Shown piece by piece: positions 53,101 to 60,637 of a stretch of DNA of 64,000 nucleotides. Location: positions 1 to 64,000 of the forward strand of contig CAISTS010000061.1 of assembly GCA_903888485.1 (NCBI GenBank). The letters are read 5' to 3'. The notes beneath the pieces are model-generated. The model was not told where the DNA came from, did no database searches, and worked only from the letters and a program-made list of their open reading frames with translations. Made by a program: the position numbers and the translations under genes. The stretch is from an uncultured bacterium (GTDB lineage Bacteria; Pseudomonadota; Alphaproteobacteria; Rhodospirillales; Rhodospirillaceae). How positions within the stretch are numbered: the stretch's first letter is position 1; every line of letters starts with the position of its first letter.

Positions 53101-53812
53101 CCAAGTCGGCGGCGGCGATTCCAGCGGGGGCCCAGCCGGCGGCGCGCCGTCGTTCATTGCCGGCGGACGTGGCTTCACGGGCAGCAGCTCTGGCAGCCGT
53201 ATCGGCAGCGGCGGCGGCGGTGGCGGCTTCTTGGGCGGCGAGGCCGGGGGCTACGATGACGGCGCTAATACAACAGGCTTCGGCGGTGGCGGGGGATCGG
53301 GCTCGATCGGCGCTGGCGTGGTCAACGGCGTGGGAGTGCTCGGTAGCGTCACCTACAATGCCGCGGGTTCCTACGTGACATCGGCCACCGGCAGTTGGAC
53401 GACCGGGAATTACCCCGTCACGGTGACGATGTCATCGGTCACAATCGGTGCGGGCGGTTGGGTGGCCGGTTGCACCGTCAGCGCGGGTGGCGGTCTGCAC
53501 ATCGGTTCCGGCGGCAACACCATAGAGTCCGTTGGATCTTCGAGTTCTTATACATTCGTTCTGCAGGACGCCACTAATGGTGCCAATGGCAACCTAGAGA
53601 GCGGCACAATCACCTTCAACTGCAGCAGCGTCATCGTCGCCGGTTTCTCGACGGCCGCGGGCAACGCGAGCGACGCGTATTACTCGCCATCATATCTCAA
53701 TACGACCGCGAACGAGGATGCGCTTGAGCATCCGGGCCGTGGTGGCACGACTGAAGTGACCAACTCTACCTCGCGCAACGGTAAAGGCGGCGCGATTGTC
53801 ATTCTCTGGTAA
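50135..53812 (+). CDS. Giant membrane-anchored pseudopilin-like / LamG / glycine-rich surface protein
   Basis: 1225 residues. A basic 40-residue N terminus precedes one membrane helix (about 43-62, GLLVAGLVAIVAFTSLTVYL), in the place of a prepilin helix though without the usual GFTLIE. The next 200 residues carry a pseudopilin-type block: HRLPCPDVTATPNGTADE, a cysteine pair, GVIPWVTLGISREDAIDPFGN and YYRYS. Residues about 310-520 and 520-760 resemble concanavalin/LamG folds (LTVESWVKVKAF, DKWNHIAVSFDYSSKAVRLY, ISDVRIWNVVRDSASI). The last 420 residues are Gly/Ser-rich (VWGAGGGGYD, GGGGGAGSGIYY) with a short terminal region. No neighbouring pilus or secretion gene. Probably cell-surface and sugar- or matrix-binding, by inference. 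Confidence 0.82.
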   Translation: MGRTRHSATSRRAAREDKKGLAGLGLAFVKAVRRRLADEAGVAGLLVAGLVAIVAFTSLTVYLRGYFADREFARVVGTGSRSSTLLPSVITYLVDPSRTTHRLPCPDVTATPNGTADETSNVCDGTTGVIPWVTLGISREDAIDPFGNYYRYSISTVARNVCSTVTSDIPGATATTTVTGGLIDPTDLTFIQANGETRNVPFAIISHGQNGLGAKSGTTGASRSNPTSDNEVANTDATLPATIHGGPYTVDTDSTDSTDTTFDDQVMAPTTSQLRQSCEELTPAGKLNAEVAENFSDPTISTTKFATPNNVTSIVQPGAPGNRVGEFDGAVAYLATNASYSFLPTVRPVYVSALWIPNADASGGTPNHGGISIASRVTLADLDDNDSSVSNDIFDENTALGLTFRFYETGISGGNSSDAGVTNTISIQNSDGTVTTTGDNSYTLINGETYRLEVYDNGSDAWMRITQIDNTSNTAMIRGTDATDLSGEQRVMFINDFQTPNASVSYLDDLVIGVPMLALETGLSATDIVTSGGNNNGSTTRNLTVESWVKVKAFPTGSNRAALISQWNLTASASSQSYRLYFDGANNDQLAFDIGTTLPDIDSDPNTVTPGFGTEHFDLQFKPDLDKWNHIAVSFDYSSKAVRLYVNGDLAAVGHSSSSSGAGINTSISQPLTVGALYSGSTVSDVFAGNISDVRIWNVVRDSASIRSSYKNRLSLALTQASDGLVANWVFDNESGTVSNAENVQADPSTATDGDLQGSAVYVASLATYTRPLSTDTGFCPVGTRAGPYQCDFRTSSASGSTSSSVRIPANLRAFYAKVWGAGGGGYDPTGTTTDTPGGPGGFSGGLVRQVGPSGSLEDVYNKTLAFYTGGYGTGSSASREGGGGGAGSGIYYTNTTPVTSAVVVAGGGGGAAYSANGGTCSSTGVLDSNARCGIGDVGGGYNTSIASARAPSSTTLCGGRRGDNSPGSSNPPNATCPNPTGSTGDPSGQVGGGDSSGGPAGGAPSFIAGGRGFTGSSSGSRIGSGGGGGGFLGGEAGGYDDGANTTGFGGGGGSGSIGAGVVNGVGVLGSVTYNAAGSYVTSATGSWTTGNYPVTVTMSSVTIGAGGWVAGCTVSAGGGLHIGSGGNTIESVGSSSSYTFVLQDATNGANGNLESGTITFNCSSVIVAGFSTAAGNASDAYYSPSYLNTTANEDALEHPGRGGTTEVTNSTSRNGKGGAIVILW

Positions 53813-53815
53813 TCC

Positions 53816-55648
53816 TCAGTACTGAAATTCCAGATACAGCCACACCTTCGTCGTGTCGGATTCGAAGGTCTTGGCGTCGTACTGGGCGAAGCGCACGCCG
53901 AGCGTGGCGCGGCTCAGCACGCTGAAGTTCAGGTCGGCATCGAACTCCGAGCCGTAGTGGACGCCGCCGCGCGCGGCGCGGAAATCGTGATAGCGCAGGT
54001 CGAGGCGCGGATTGACGATGAAGCCGGCGTCCGGCATCTCGGCCATGAGGCGCACATGCCGATCGCTCAGCCCATCGGCCGGCGTGGTCAGGAATACATC
54101 GGCCCAGCCGTTGTGGCGGTGGAGCGTGGCGAGCGGCGTCTGCACGGCGTCAACGCCGTTACCGCCCAGGTGCTCCCATCCTGCCGCCAGCGTGATGTCG
54201 TACCAGCGCACCATGGGCCGCAGCAGGGCGTAGGTGACGGCGTAGGAATTGGGATTGCGCGCGTAGTCGGTCTGGCGCGCGAGTTCGGCTTCGACGCCGT
54301 AAGCAAAGTCCTCGTTGGGCTGAACAAAGCCGTCGTAGCGCACGCCGTACGTGGCGGACGACATCCGCGGCCCCGGTGCGAGGTCGAGCAAGTAGGCGTA
54401 GGCCGTGGTGATGCCAAAAGGCGTGGCATTCGTCGCGACCGACAGCAGGTGGCTGTCGCTGCCCCAATGTCCGTTCGGATTGTTGCCAAGCACGCGGTTG
54501 ATGCGGTCGAGATAGGCATAACGTACGCCGAGGTTCGCAAGCGGCCGCGCTTCGACGCTCAGCGCATCGACCGTCTGATCGTTCTGGCGGAAGGAACTGG
54601 GTCCGATCCAGCGTTCGTTATCGTACATGATGCGCTGGCGGCCGAGCACGACGCGCGTCCCCGCTAGACCATCGTCGACGGAACCATTGGCGAGCGGCAT
54701 CGTCCAGCCGACATAGGCGCGGTTGAGTACTTCGCTGTCGGGATCGGGGATCACCGGCAGGGTAGGCGTGTTGCGCACGCCGTCACTGCGCCGGCTGGAA
54801 AGATCGCGCGTGATCTCGCCTTCGATGCCGGCGAAGAAACCCTTGTAGGCGAGAGTCTCGTAACCCGCCCGCAGGCGCAGCGTCGTAGCGTTGGCCGTTT
54901 GCGGCCGGCTGTCCTGGTCGACAAATTCATAGCGCAGCCGCGCATCGAACTTGAACGTGCCGAACACGAGCGCCGATTGCGCCGTGTCCGCCGGAGCGAC
55001 GGGCTGGGCGTAATAGAACGGCCGGCTGGCGGGCGTGATCGTCACCAGACCCAGCGCGCGATTAACGCGTTCAGTGCCCCAGGTGAGCGCTTGACTGGGC
55101 GCGGCGCCCGCCCAGATGTCGGTGCCTTCGCCGGGGCGCAGGATTGTCTCGCCCCCCGCGTTGGTCACCGCGACTTCGTATCCCGAGAATAGCGCCACCG
55201 CGAGATGGGTGCCGTCTTCCATCTCGACAAAAAAATCGGTCCCGCGGATACCGATGCTGCCGACGGGGGTTGCGACCGTGACCGCTTGCGGACCGCCGAC
55301 GCGCTCGACCGCGCCGGCGACCAGGCGCATGGCGCCGCTGGTGACACGCAGCGCGGCGTTGTTGGCGCCGCCGGCTGGATTGAACACAAACTCGTCGATC
55401 ACGATCTCGGCACTGGGGCCCAGCGTCAGCTTGGTACCGTCGATGAAGGTGATGAGCACTTTGCCGTCGATGGCGGTCTCGACGATGTCGTCGCTAAAAA
55501 CGGGTGTATTGAGGGCCAAAACCAAGGTGCCGGCTTCGCGGGTGACGCTGCCGCGGCCTTGCAGTTGCGTCACGGTGCCAACGCTGGCGCTTTGCGCCCA
55601 GGCCGCGGCGCTGATGAACAGCACGCAGAATAGCAGTACGACCCGCAT
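53816..55648 (-). CDS. FecR-domain protein fused to an outer-membrane beta-barrel
   Basis: 610 residues with a signal peptide (to about 18, AAAWAQ). Residues about 20-190 form a FecR-type domain: VGTVTQLQGRGSVTRE, VFSDDIVETAIDGKVLITF, DGTKLTLGPSAEIVIDEFV, then the GSIGIRGTDFFVEMEDGTH motif. From about 225 to the end there is an alginate-export-like or porin-like barrel: repeated FDARLRYEFVDQDSR, LRLRAGYET, GVRYAYLDRINR and a C-terminal TTKVWLYLEFQY ending in Tyr. Classical FecR is an inner-membrane sensor; this fusion is unusual. Convergent with the giant LamG protein (3 bp between stops). Confidence 0.8.
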   Translation of the reverse strand: MRVVLLFCVLFISAAAWAQSASVGTVTQLQGRGSVTREAGTLVLALNTPVFSDDIVETAIDGKVLITFIDGTKLTLGPSAEIVIDEFVFNPAGGANNAALRVTSGAMRLVAGAVERVGGPQAVTVATPVGSIGIRGTDFFVEMEDGTHLAVALFSGYEVAVTNAGGETILRPGEGTDIWAGAAPSQALTWGTERVNRALGLVTITPASRPFYYAQPVAPADTAQSALVFGTFKFDARLRYEFVDQDSRPQTANATTLRLRAGYETLAYKGFFAGIEGEITRDLSSRRSDGVRNTPTLPVIPDPDSEVLNRAYVGWTMPLANGSVDDGLAGTRVVLGRQRIMYDNERWIGPSSFRQNDQTVDALSVEARPLANLGVRYAYLDRINRVLGNNPNGHWGSDSHLLSVATNATPFGITTAYAYLLDLAPGPRMSSATYGVRYDGFVQPNEDFAYGVEAELARQTDYARNPNSYAVTYALLRPMVRWYDITLAAGWEHLGGNGVDAVQTPLATLHRHNGWADVFLTTPADGLSDRHVRLMAEMPDAGFIVNPRLDLRYHDFRAARGGVHYGSEFDADLNFSVLSRATLGVRFAQYDAKTFESDTTKVWLYLEFQY

Positions 55649-55672
55649 GATCCCCCACCCCCAACCCGTTAA

Positions 55673-56599
55673 TCAGGTGCGGGGATTATAGGGGTTCTTC
55701 GTGCTCCAGGCTTTGACGAATTCTTCCAGTTCGGGGTCGCGCGTCTTGGGCAGAACCACTTTCAGGGTGACGTATTGGTCGCCCGCGGGGTCGCGCTTCG
55801 TGGCAGCCACGCCTTTGCCCTTGAGCCGCAGGCGCGTGCCGGTGTTGGCGCTGGGAGGCACCGCAAGGGTGACAGGACCGTGTGCTGTTGGCACTTCGAC
55901 CTTGCCGCCCGCAACGGCTTCGCCGAGGGAAATCGGTAATTCGACGTGAATGTCGCGCCCTTCGCGGCGATAGAACGGGTCCGGCTTGATCTTGACCTCT
56001 ACCAGCGCGTCACCGGCCGTGCCGCCGGGGCCGGCGCCCCCCTGACCCTTCAGCCGAATGGTCTGGCCATCGTTGATGCCGGCGGGAATGGTGATGTCGA
56101 GCGACTTGCCGCCGGGCAGGGTGATGCGTTTCTTCGCGCCGGTCGCGGCGTCGGCGAAATCGACCTCGAGAGAATAGCGCACATCCTCGGCCGGGGGGGG
56201 GCCGCCGGCGGGACCGCCGCGTCCGCGTCCACCCGGGCCGCCGCCGCCAAACATGCCACCGAAAAGGTCGGACAGATCTTCGAACGCAAAACCCTGGCTG
56301 CCGCCGCCAGGCTGTCCCCGGAATCCGCCATGACCGCCGGCACGCGCACCGGCGAAGGGGTTCTGGCGCACCTCGGCGCCCGATGCATCGATCTCGCCGC
56401 GGTCAAAGCGCGCGCGTTTGGCCGGATCACCGATGATGTCGTTCGCGGTGTTCAGCTCCTTGAATCGATCCTCGGCCTTCTTGTCGCCGGGGAAGAGGTC
56501 GGGATGCGACTTCTTGGCCAGACGCCGGAAGGCCTTCTGAATTTCAGAATCGGTGGCGTCACGTTTGACGCCGAGGACGGTATAAGGGTCTTTAGCCAT
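55673..56599 (-). CDS. DnaJ/CbpA-type J-domain co-chaperone
   Basis: 308 residues. The J domain is at 4-70, with the essential HPD in KKSHPDLFPG and YTVLGVKRDATDSEIQKAFR. A Gly-rich linker (residues 85-140) and a DnaJ C-terminal substrate-binding domain follow, with DVRYSLEVDFADAATG and DVHVELPISLGEAVAGG-like segments. There is no zinc-finger (CxxCxGxG) region, so it is a CbpA-type rather than a DnaJ-type protein. Acts with DnaK. ATG 56599 is the only sensible start. Convergent with nothing; on the same strand as the FecR-barrel gene, 25 bp upstream of its start. Confidence 0.9.
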   Translation of the reverse strand: MAKDPYTVLGVKRDATDSEIQKAFRRLAKKSHPDLFPGDKKAEDRFKELNTANDIIGDPAKRARFDRGEIDASGAEVRQNPFAGARAGGHGGFRGQPGGGSQGFAFEDLSDLFGGMFGGGGPGGRGRGGPAGGPPPAEDVRYSLEVDFADAATGAKKRITLPGGKSLDITIPAGINDGQTIRLKGQGGAGPGGTAGDALVEVKIKPDPFYRREGRDIHVELPISLGEAVAGGKVEVPTAHGPVTLAVPPSANTGTRLRLKGKGVAATKRDPAGDQYVTLKVVLPKTRDPELEEFVKAWSTKNPYNPRT

Positions 56600-56766
56600 C
56601 GCCGTTTATATCATTACCTATAGCTGCGTTCTTAGATGAGTTCCCGGGGGCGAGTTGTAAAGGGATTCTCTCACCGAGAACGTTTCAAACGCGCAACCTT
56701 CCCCTATGGTTTTGATACCCCCGCCCATTATAGTGACGGACCAATCGTGGGAAGCATCAGCGCAAG

Positions 56767-57354
56767 ATGACCAACCGGGATAAATGGAAAAAGTGGGTGC
56801 AGCCGATTGGGGTGCCTGCGGCGGTATTCGCCGTGGTTGCGCTCATGCTGGCTATCGTCACACGTGAAGTCCGTACACTGCAAGACGAAGTGCGCCATAC
56901 CCAGGAGGTCAAAGACCAACTTTCCACCGTCACCGTCGCCCTGGCTGAAGGCGAGACCGCCGTCCGTGGTTACATCCTGTCGGGCGACAAGGCCTTGCTG
57001 GAGTCCCATTTCGAAGCCCGGCCCAAGGTCGAGCCGGTCCTGGCCGAGCTCGAGGAGCTGACGGCGGATAACCCCGCGCAGCAGCAAAGCCTCGCCAAGC
57101 TGCGCGAGCCCCTGGCGGCGCACCTTCAGCAATTCGAGGGTGCAGCCAAGAACGGCTACGTCGAGGGGCGTGTGCTGCCCCTGCCGCTGCAAACCAGCCC
57201 GGACCCGCAGCGCCAATTGCGCACTATTGTTGCTGCCAGGACCGCCGGTGCCGTCGTGCATAACGGCACACTGGATCCCGGGGTGCGCCTGCTGGGCAAA
57301 CCCTTCACGCTCGAGCAACCTGCCAATACCGTGCGCGATGTGCTCGACAGCTAA
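56767..57354 (+). CDS. Standalone CHASE3-domain membrane protein
   Basis: 195 residues: one membrane helix (about 13-32, PIGVPAAVFAVVALMLAIV) followed by a CHASE3-like extracytoplasmic helix bundle with EVRHTQEVKDQLSTVTVALAEGETAVRGYILSGDKALL, where RGYILSG is the family hallmark. CHASE3 normally senses a signal for an attached kinase or cyclase, but this protein has no second membrane helix or output domain. It ends in a linker of unknown nature. The cardiolipin synthase gene starts 18 bp downstream. Whether it acts as a partner subunit is unknown. Confidence 0.72.
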   Translation: MTNRDKWKKWVQPIGVPAAVFAVVALMLAIVTREVRTLQDEVRHTQEVKDQLSTVTVALAEGETAVRGYILSGDKALLESHFEARPKVEPVLAELEELTADNPAQQQSLAKLREPLAAHLQQFEGAAKNGYVEGRVLPLPLQTSPDPQRQLRTIVAARTAGAVVHNGTLDPGVRLLGKPFTLEQPANTVRDVLDS

Positions 57355-57372
57355 CCCGCCCCGCGGACCGGC

Positions 57373-58794
57373 ATGAGCCTTTTGACAATTTTTGTGCTGT
57401 TGCACCTGGCTGTCGCGCTGCCGGTGTGCGTGCACATTCTTTTGACCAAGACCGAGGCTTCGGCGCCGGCGTGGATCGCATTGGTGCTGATCTCGCCGTT
57501 GTTCATTGGCGCGCTCTTATATTGGATCCTCGGCATCAACCGCGTGGAACGGCGCGCGCGGCGCTTTCGCGGACGCCGCCCCCGCTACGTTCCGCAGATC
57601 CGCGACCCCTTGCTGCCGTTCGCGGATCGGCCGACGCATCAGCAGCGCCAGCTCTTCCAGTACGAAACGGCCGTTCACGACGCTCCGTTTCTTGGGGCAA
57701 ACAGCATCACGCCCTTGGTGGGCGCGGAACAGGTTTTTCCCGACATGCTGGCCGCGATCAGTGCCGCCAGGAACACCATCGCGCTGTCGGTCTACATCTT
57801 TCAGATGGACGAGGTGGGGTGCCGCTTTGTCGACGCCATCAAACAAGCGCACGCCAGGGGGGTGAAGGTTTATGTGCTCCTCGACGAGGTCGGCAGCGGC
57901 AGCGGCAAACTCGCGCCCGACAAGGAGTTTACCAAGGACGGGATTCCTATTGCCCGCTTCATCCCGCAGAAGCTCAAGTTCCTGCCGATCGTGAATCTGC
58001 GCAACCACCGCAAGATCATGATCATCGACGGCGCAGTCGGGCATATCGGCGGCATGAACATCTGTCTCAACTACGGACGCGGTGAGAGCCGTCGCCGACG
58101 CGAAGCCGTGCGCGATTTGCACTTCCGCGTCACCGGTCCGGTACTGGAGCAGATGAGCACGATTTTCGAGGAGGACTGGAAGTTCGCGACGGGCCAATCC
58201 ATTGCTCTGCCGCCGTGCGCGCGTGATCCCGCCCAGGTACACCAGCCGCAATACGCGCGCATCGTCCCGGACGGACCGGACAATCCCTTCCAGCGCACTT
58301 TTTGGATCATGCTGGGCGCGCTCGCGCTCAGCCAAAAGAGCGTGCATATCCTGACCCCCTACTTCCTGCCCAATCCGGTTCTCACGGCGGCTTTGTCGAT
58401 TGCGGCGCTGCGCGGCGTCGATGTGCGCGTCATCGTCCCCGGCGAGACCGATATTCGCCTGGTCGATTGGGCGATGGACGCCAAGTTCTCGGAACTGCTC
58501 GAGAACGGCGTGAGGATATATAAAGGCGGAAAGCCGTTCGACCACAGCAAGCTGATGATTGTAGATGACACTTGGGTATTGGTCGGGTCCAGCAACTGGG
58601 ACCAGCGGAGCTTGCGTCTGAATTTCGAGGCCAATCTGGAATGCTATGATGCGGGCCTCGCCGCTACGCTCGAAAGTCACTTCCAGAATATGCAGGCGCA
58701 AAGTAAGGCCGTGTCGCTCAAGGCCCTGCAGGACCTGAACTGGCAGACGAAGCTGCGCAACAATATCGCGCGGCTCTTCGTGCCTTATCTGTGA
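57373..58794 (+). CDS. clsA: Cardiolipin synthase
   Basis: Makes cardiolipin from phosphatidylglycerol at the inner membrane. 473 residues: two N-terminal membrane helices (about 3-22 and 31-52), then two phospholipase-D HKD motifs, NHRKIMIIDGAVGHIGGMN and DHSKLMIVDDTWVLVGSSN, plus the WDQRSLRLNFEAN block. Length is as for ClsA (about 480). Follows the CHASE3 gene by 18 bp and precedes an SGNH-like gene by about 20 bp; likely one transcript. Confidence 0.94.
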   Translation: MSLLTIFVLLHLAVALPVCVHILLTKTEASAPAWIALVLISPLFIGALLYWILGINRVERRARRFRGRRPRYVPQIRDPLLPFADRPTHQQRQLFQYETAVHDAPFLGANSITPLVGAEQVFPDMLAAISAARNTIALSVYIFQMDEVGCRFVDAIKQAHARGVKVYVLLDEVGSGSGKLAPDKEFTKDGIPIARFIPQKLKFLPIVNLRNHRKIMIIDGAVGHIGGMNICLNYGRGESRRRREAVRDLHFRVTGPVLEQMSTIFEEDWKFATGQSIALPPCARDPAQVHQPQYARIVPDGPDNPFQRTFWIMLGALALSQKSVHILTPYFLPNPVLTAALSIAALRGVDVRVIVPGETDIRLVDWAMDAKFSELLENGVRIYKGGKPFDHSKLMIVDDTWVLVGSSNWDQRSLRLNFEANLECYDAGLAATLESHFQNMQAQSKAVSLKALQDLNWQTKLRNNIARLFVPYL

Positions 58795-58813
58795 CCCTGC
58801 TATAGTGCGGGCC

Positions 58814-59824
58814 ATGAAAAACGTTGTGCTTTTTGCCGTCGCACTGGTGGCTTCACTGTTCATGGCCGAGGCGGCGATGCGGGTGGCGGGCTTTGCGCCG
58901 CGCACGCCGCGGGTCAATCCGTTCTTCGTGCCGGGATCGGAGACAACCTGGTCGGTGCCTGACCCTGAACTTGGATGGATCAATAAAGAGGGGGTGTCGC
59001 GCGCCATCGAGGGCGATCACGTCGACATGACTTTCTGGAGTTTCGGCCGCCGGGCAACTCGGCCCGATGCCACGCCACCTGCAGGCGCGCAGCGGAAGGT
59101 CATGTTCATCGGCGGCAGCAATTTGCAGTCCTACGGCGTCAAGGATGAGGAATCGTTCCCTTACCTGCTGGGGCTACGCTATCCCGATATGGCCTTCGAG
59201 AACTTCGGCTCCGGCGGATATTCGACGGTGCAAGCCAAGCTGCTGGCCGAGCGCGCGCTCGAGAAATTTTACGGCGCGGACAAACCGACGTTGATGCTTC
59301 TGGCCTTCGACGATGCTCACATCTTGCGCAACGTTTCGGACCAGTCCTGGGTGTATTCGATTTCGGACGCGGAGGGACGTTACGTCGCGCCGCCGCATTA
59401 TCGTCTGCAGGATGGCAATCTGACATTCCATCCATTCCGTACTATTGGCTTTTGGCCGCTGGAACGGCAATCGGCGGCCTTGACGGTGCTGCACAACGTC
59501 TGGCTTCAGTCCGTCCTCTACAACAGCAGCCAGGAAGCGGTGCCGGTCACACGCGAGGTGGTGAGTGAAATCGCCGCTCTGGCCAAGAGTAAAGGGATTG
59601 CCTTCGCTGCAGTTATCCTCGACGACCGCGGCCAGACCGCGAAGCAGGTCTTCGAGGGTCAACCGTTCCCGTGGCATGACTGCTCGGGCTTAGAGCGCAG
59701 CGCGCCGCAGGAATACATGCTCAAGGAAGGCAGTCATCCCAACCCTAAACTGCACGCTCATCTTGCGATGTGCATCGGCGACTGGCTGGACGCGGAAATC
59801 CTGCCGGGGCTTGCGCCCGGCTAG
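58814..59824 (+). CDS. SGNH/GDSL-hydrolase-like exported protein
   Basis: 336 residues. A signal anchor is at 5-24 (LFAVALVASLFMAEAAMRVAG). The SGNH blocks can be seen: VMFIGGSNLQSYGVKDEESF (block I), ENFGSGGYSTVQAKL (block II glycine), LMLLAFDDAHILRN and a final block SHPNPKLHAHLAMCI, where the catalytic Asp/His pair would be. The nucleophilic serine is in GGSN. Such proteins deacylate or acylate envelope polymers; the substrate is unknown. I chose ATG 58814 over GTG 58805. Its stop overlaps the convergent methyltransferase gene's stop. Confidence 0.78.
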   Translation: MKNVVLFAVALVASLFMAEAAMRVAGFAPRTPRVNPFFVPGSETTWSVPDPELGWINKEGVSRAIEGDHVDMTFWSFGRRATRPDATPPAGAQRKVMFIGGSNLQSYGVKDEESFPYLLGLRYPDMAFENFGSGGYSTVQAKLLAERALEKFYGADKPTLMLLAFDDAHILRNVSDQSWVYSISDAEGRYVAPPHYRLQDGNLTFHPFRTIGFWPLERQSAALTVLHNVWLQSVLYNSSQEAVPVTREVVSEIAALAKSKGIAFAAVILDDRGQTAKQVFEGQPFPWHDCSGLERSAPQEYMLKEGSHPNPKLHAHLAMCIGDWLDAEILPGLAPG

Positions 59825-60588
59825 GGCTTCCTGAATTTCAGGAAGAATTGATCGGTCTTGCCGCGGACGCCGCTGTCGAACACACGCGAGGTATGATCGT
59901 CGTCCGGGTGGGCGAGCAGATCGCTCTCGCCGACCAACTCGAAACCGACTCCGGTCACTTCGGCTTTCACGCTTTCGGGATCGACGCGGTGCAGGTTTTC
60001 GGTGTCGCGCGCCCCCGACCCGCGCGCCGCAGCGTGGTCGATGACGATGTAGATGCCGCCGCGCTTCAAGGAATCGAAGATCGACTTGTTGAAGGAGGCG
60101 GTGTTGGCCGGGCCCAGCATCGGGTTGAAGGTGTCGTGGTAGTTGAGCGAGGTCCACACGACATCGAGCGGTTCAGGCGCCTTGATGTTGTTGACCGAGG
60201 AGTTGATCGCCGCGACGTTCTCGTAACCCGGCTCGGCGGCGAGTTTCTTGATGCCGTCGGCAGCGGTCGTGCGCCCGGCGAGCATCTCATCGGGCGTGAA
60301 GGCGTAAATCTTGCCCTTTGGGCCAACGGTCTTGGCGAAGATGCGCGTGAAGTACCCGCCGCCCGGCATAAAATCGAGCACCTTGTCGCCCGGTTTGATG
60401 CCGGCGAAGGCGACGGACTCGGCGGGTTTGCGGTCGGCGTCACGCTGTTTGTCGGCGGCGGGGCGGCTCGCATCGCTCACCGCCGCGGCGATGGCCGGTG
60501 AAACGCCTTGATCGGCGGCTTGCAGTTGCCATGCGGTGAAGGCAAACGCAGCGCCGGCAAGAACGGTGGTGATCTTTGTCCAGCTCAT
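59821..60588 (-). CDS. Exported methyltransferase-fold protein
   Basis: 255 residues from ATG 60588, with GGGAGG six bases upstream. It has a signal peptide (to about 24, GAAFAFTAWQLQAA) and a class I methyltransferase-like domain with DKVLDFMPGGGYFTRIFAKTVG in place of the AdoMet motif, followed by KIYAFTPDEM and a late GGIYIVIDHAAARGSG. This agrees with the COG4798-type predicted methyltransferases, which carry signal peptides although AdoMet is not thought to be available in the periplasm. Function unknown. Convergent with the SGNH gene, overlapping stop codons. Confidence 0.82.
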   Translation of the reverse strand: MSWTKITTVLAGAAFAFTAWQLQAADQGVSPAIAAAVSDASRPAADKQRDADRKPAESVAFAGIKPGDKVLDFMPGGGYFTRIFAKTVGPKGKIYAFTPDEMLAGRTTAADGIKKLAAEPGYENVAAINSSVNNIKAPEPLDVVWTSLNYHDTFNPMLGPANTASFNKSIFDSLKRGGIYIVIDHAAARGSGARDTENLHRVDPESVKAEVTGVGFELVGESDLLAHPDDDHTSRVFDSGVRGKTDQFFLKFRKP

Positions 60589-60637
60589 AGAAGCCTCCCC
60601 AAAGTGTGATCGCACAAGCTTACAGCGGGCGCAGGTC

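Noticed and set aside
57517-59007. 496-codon minus-strand frame opposite clsA
   Set aside because: clsA has both HKD motifs. The antisense frame crosses an intergenic gap and has no recognisable domain.
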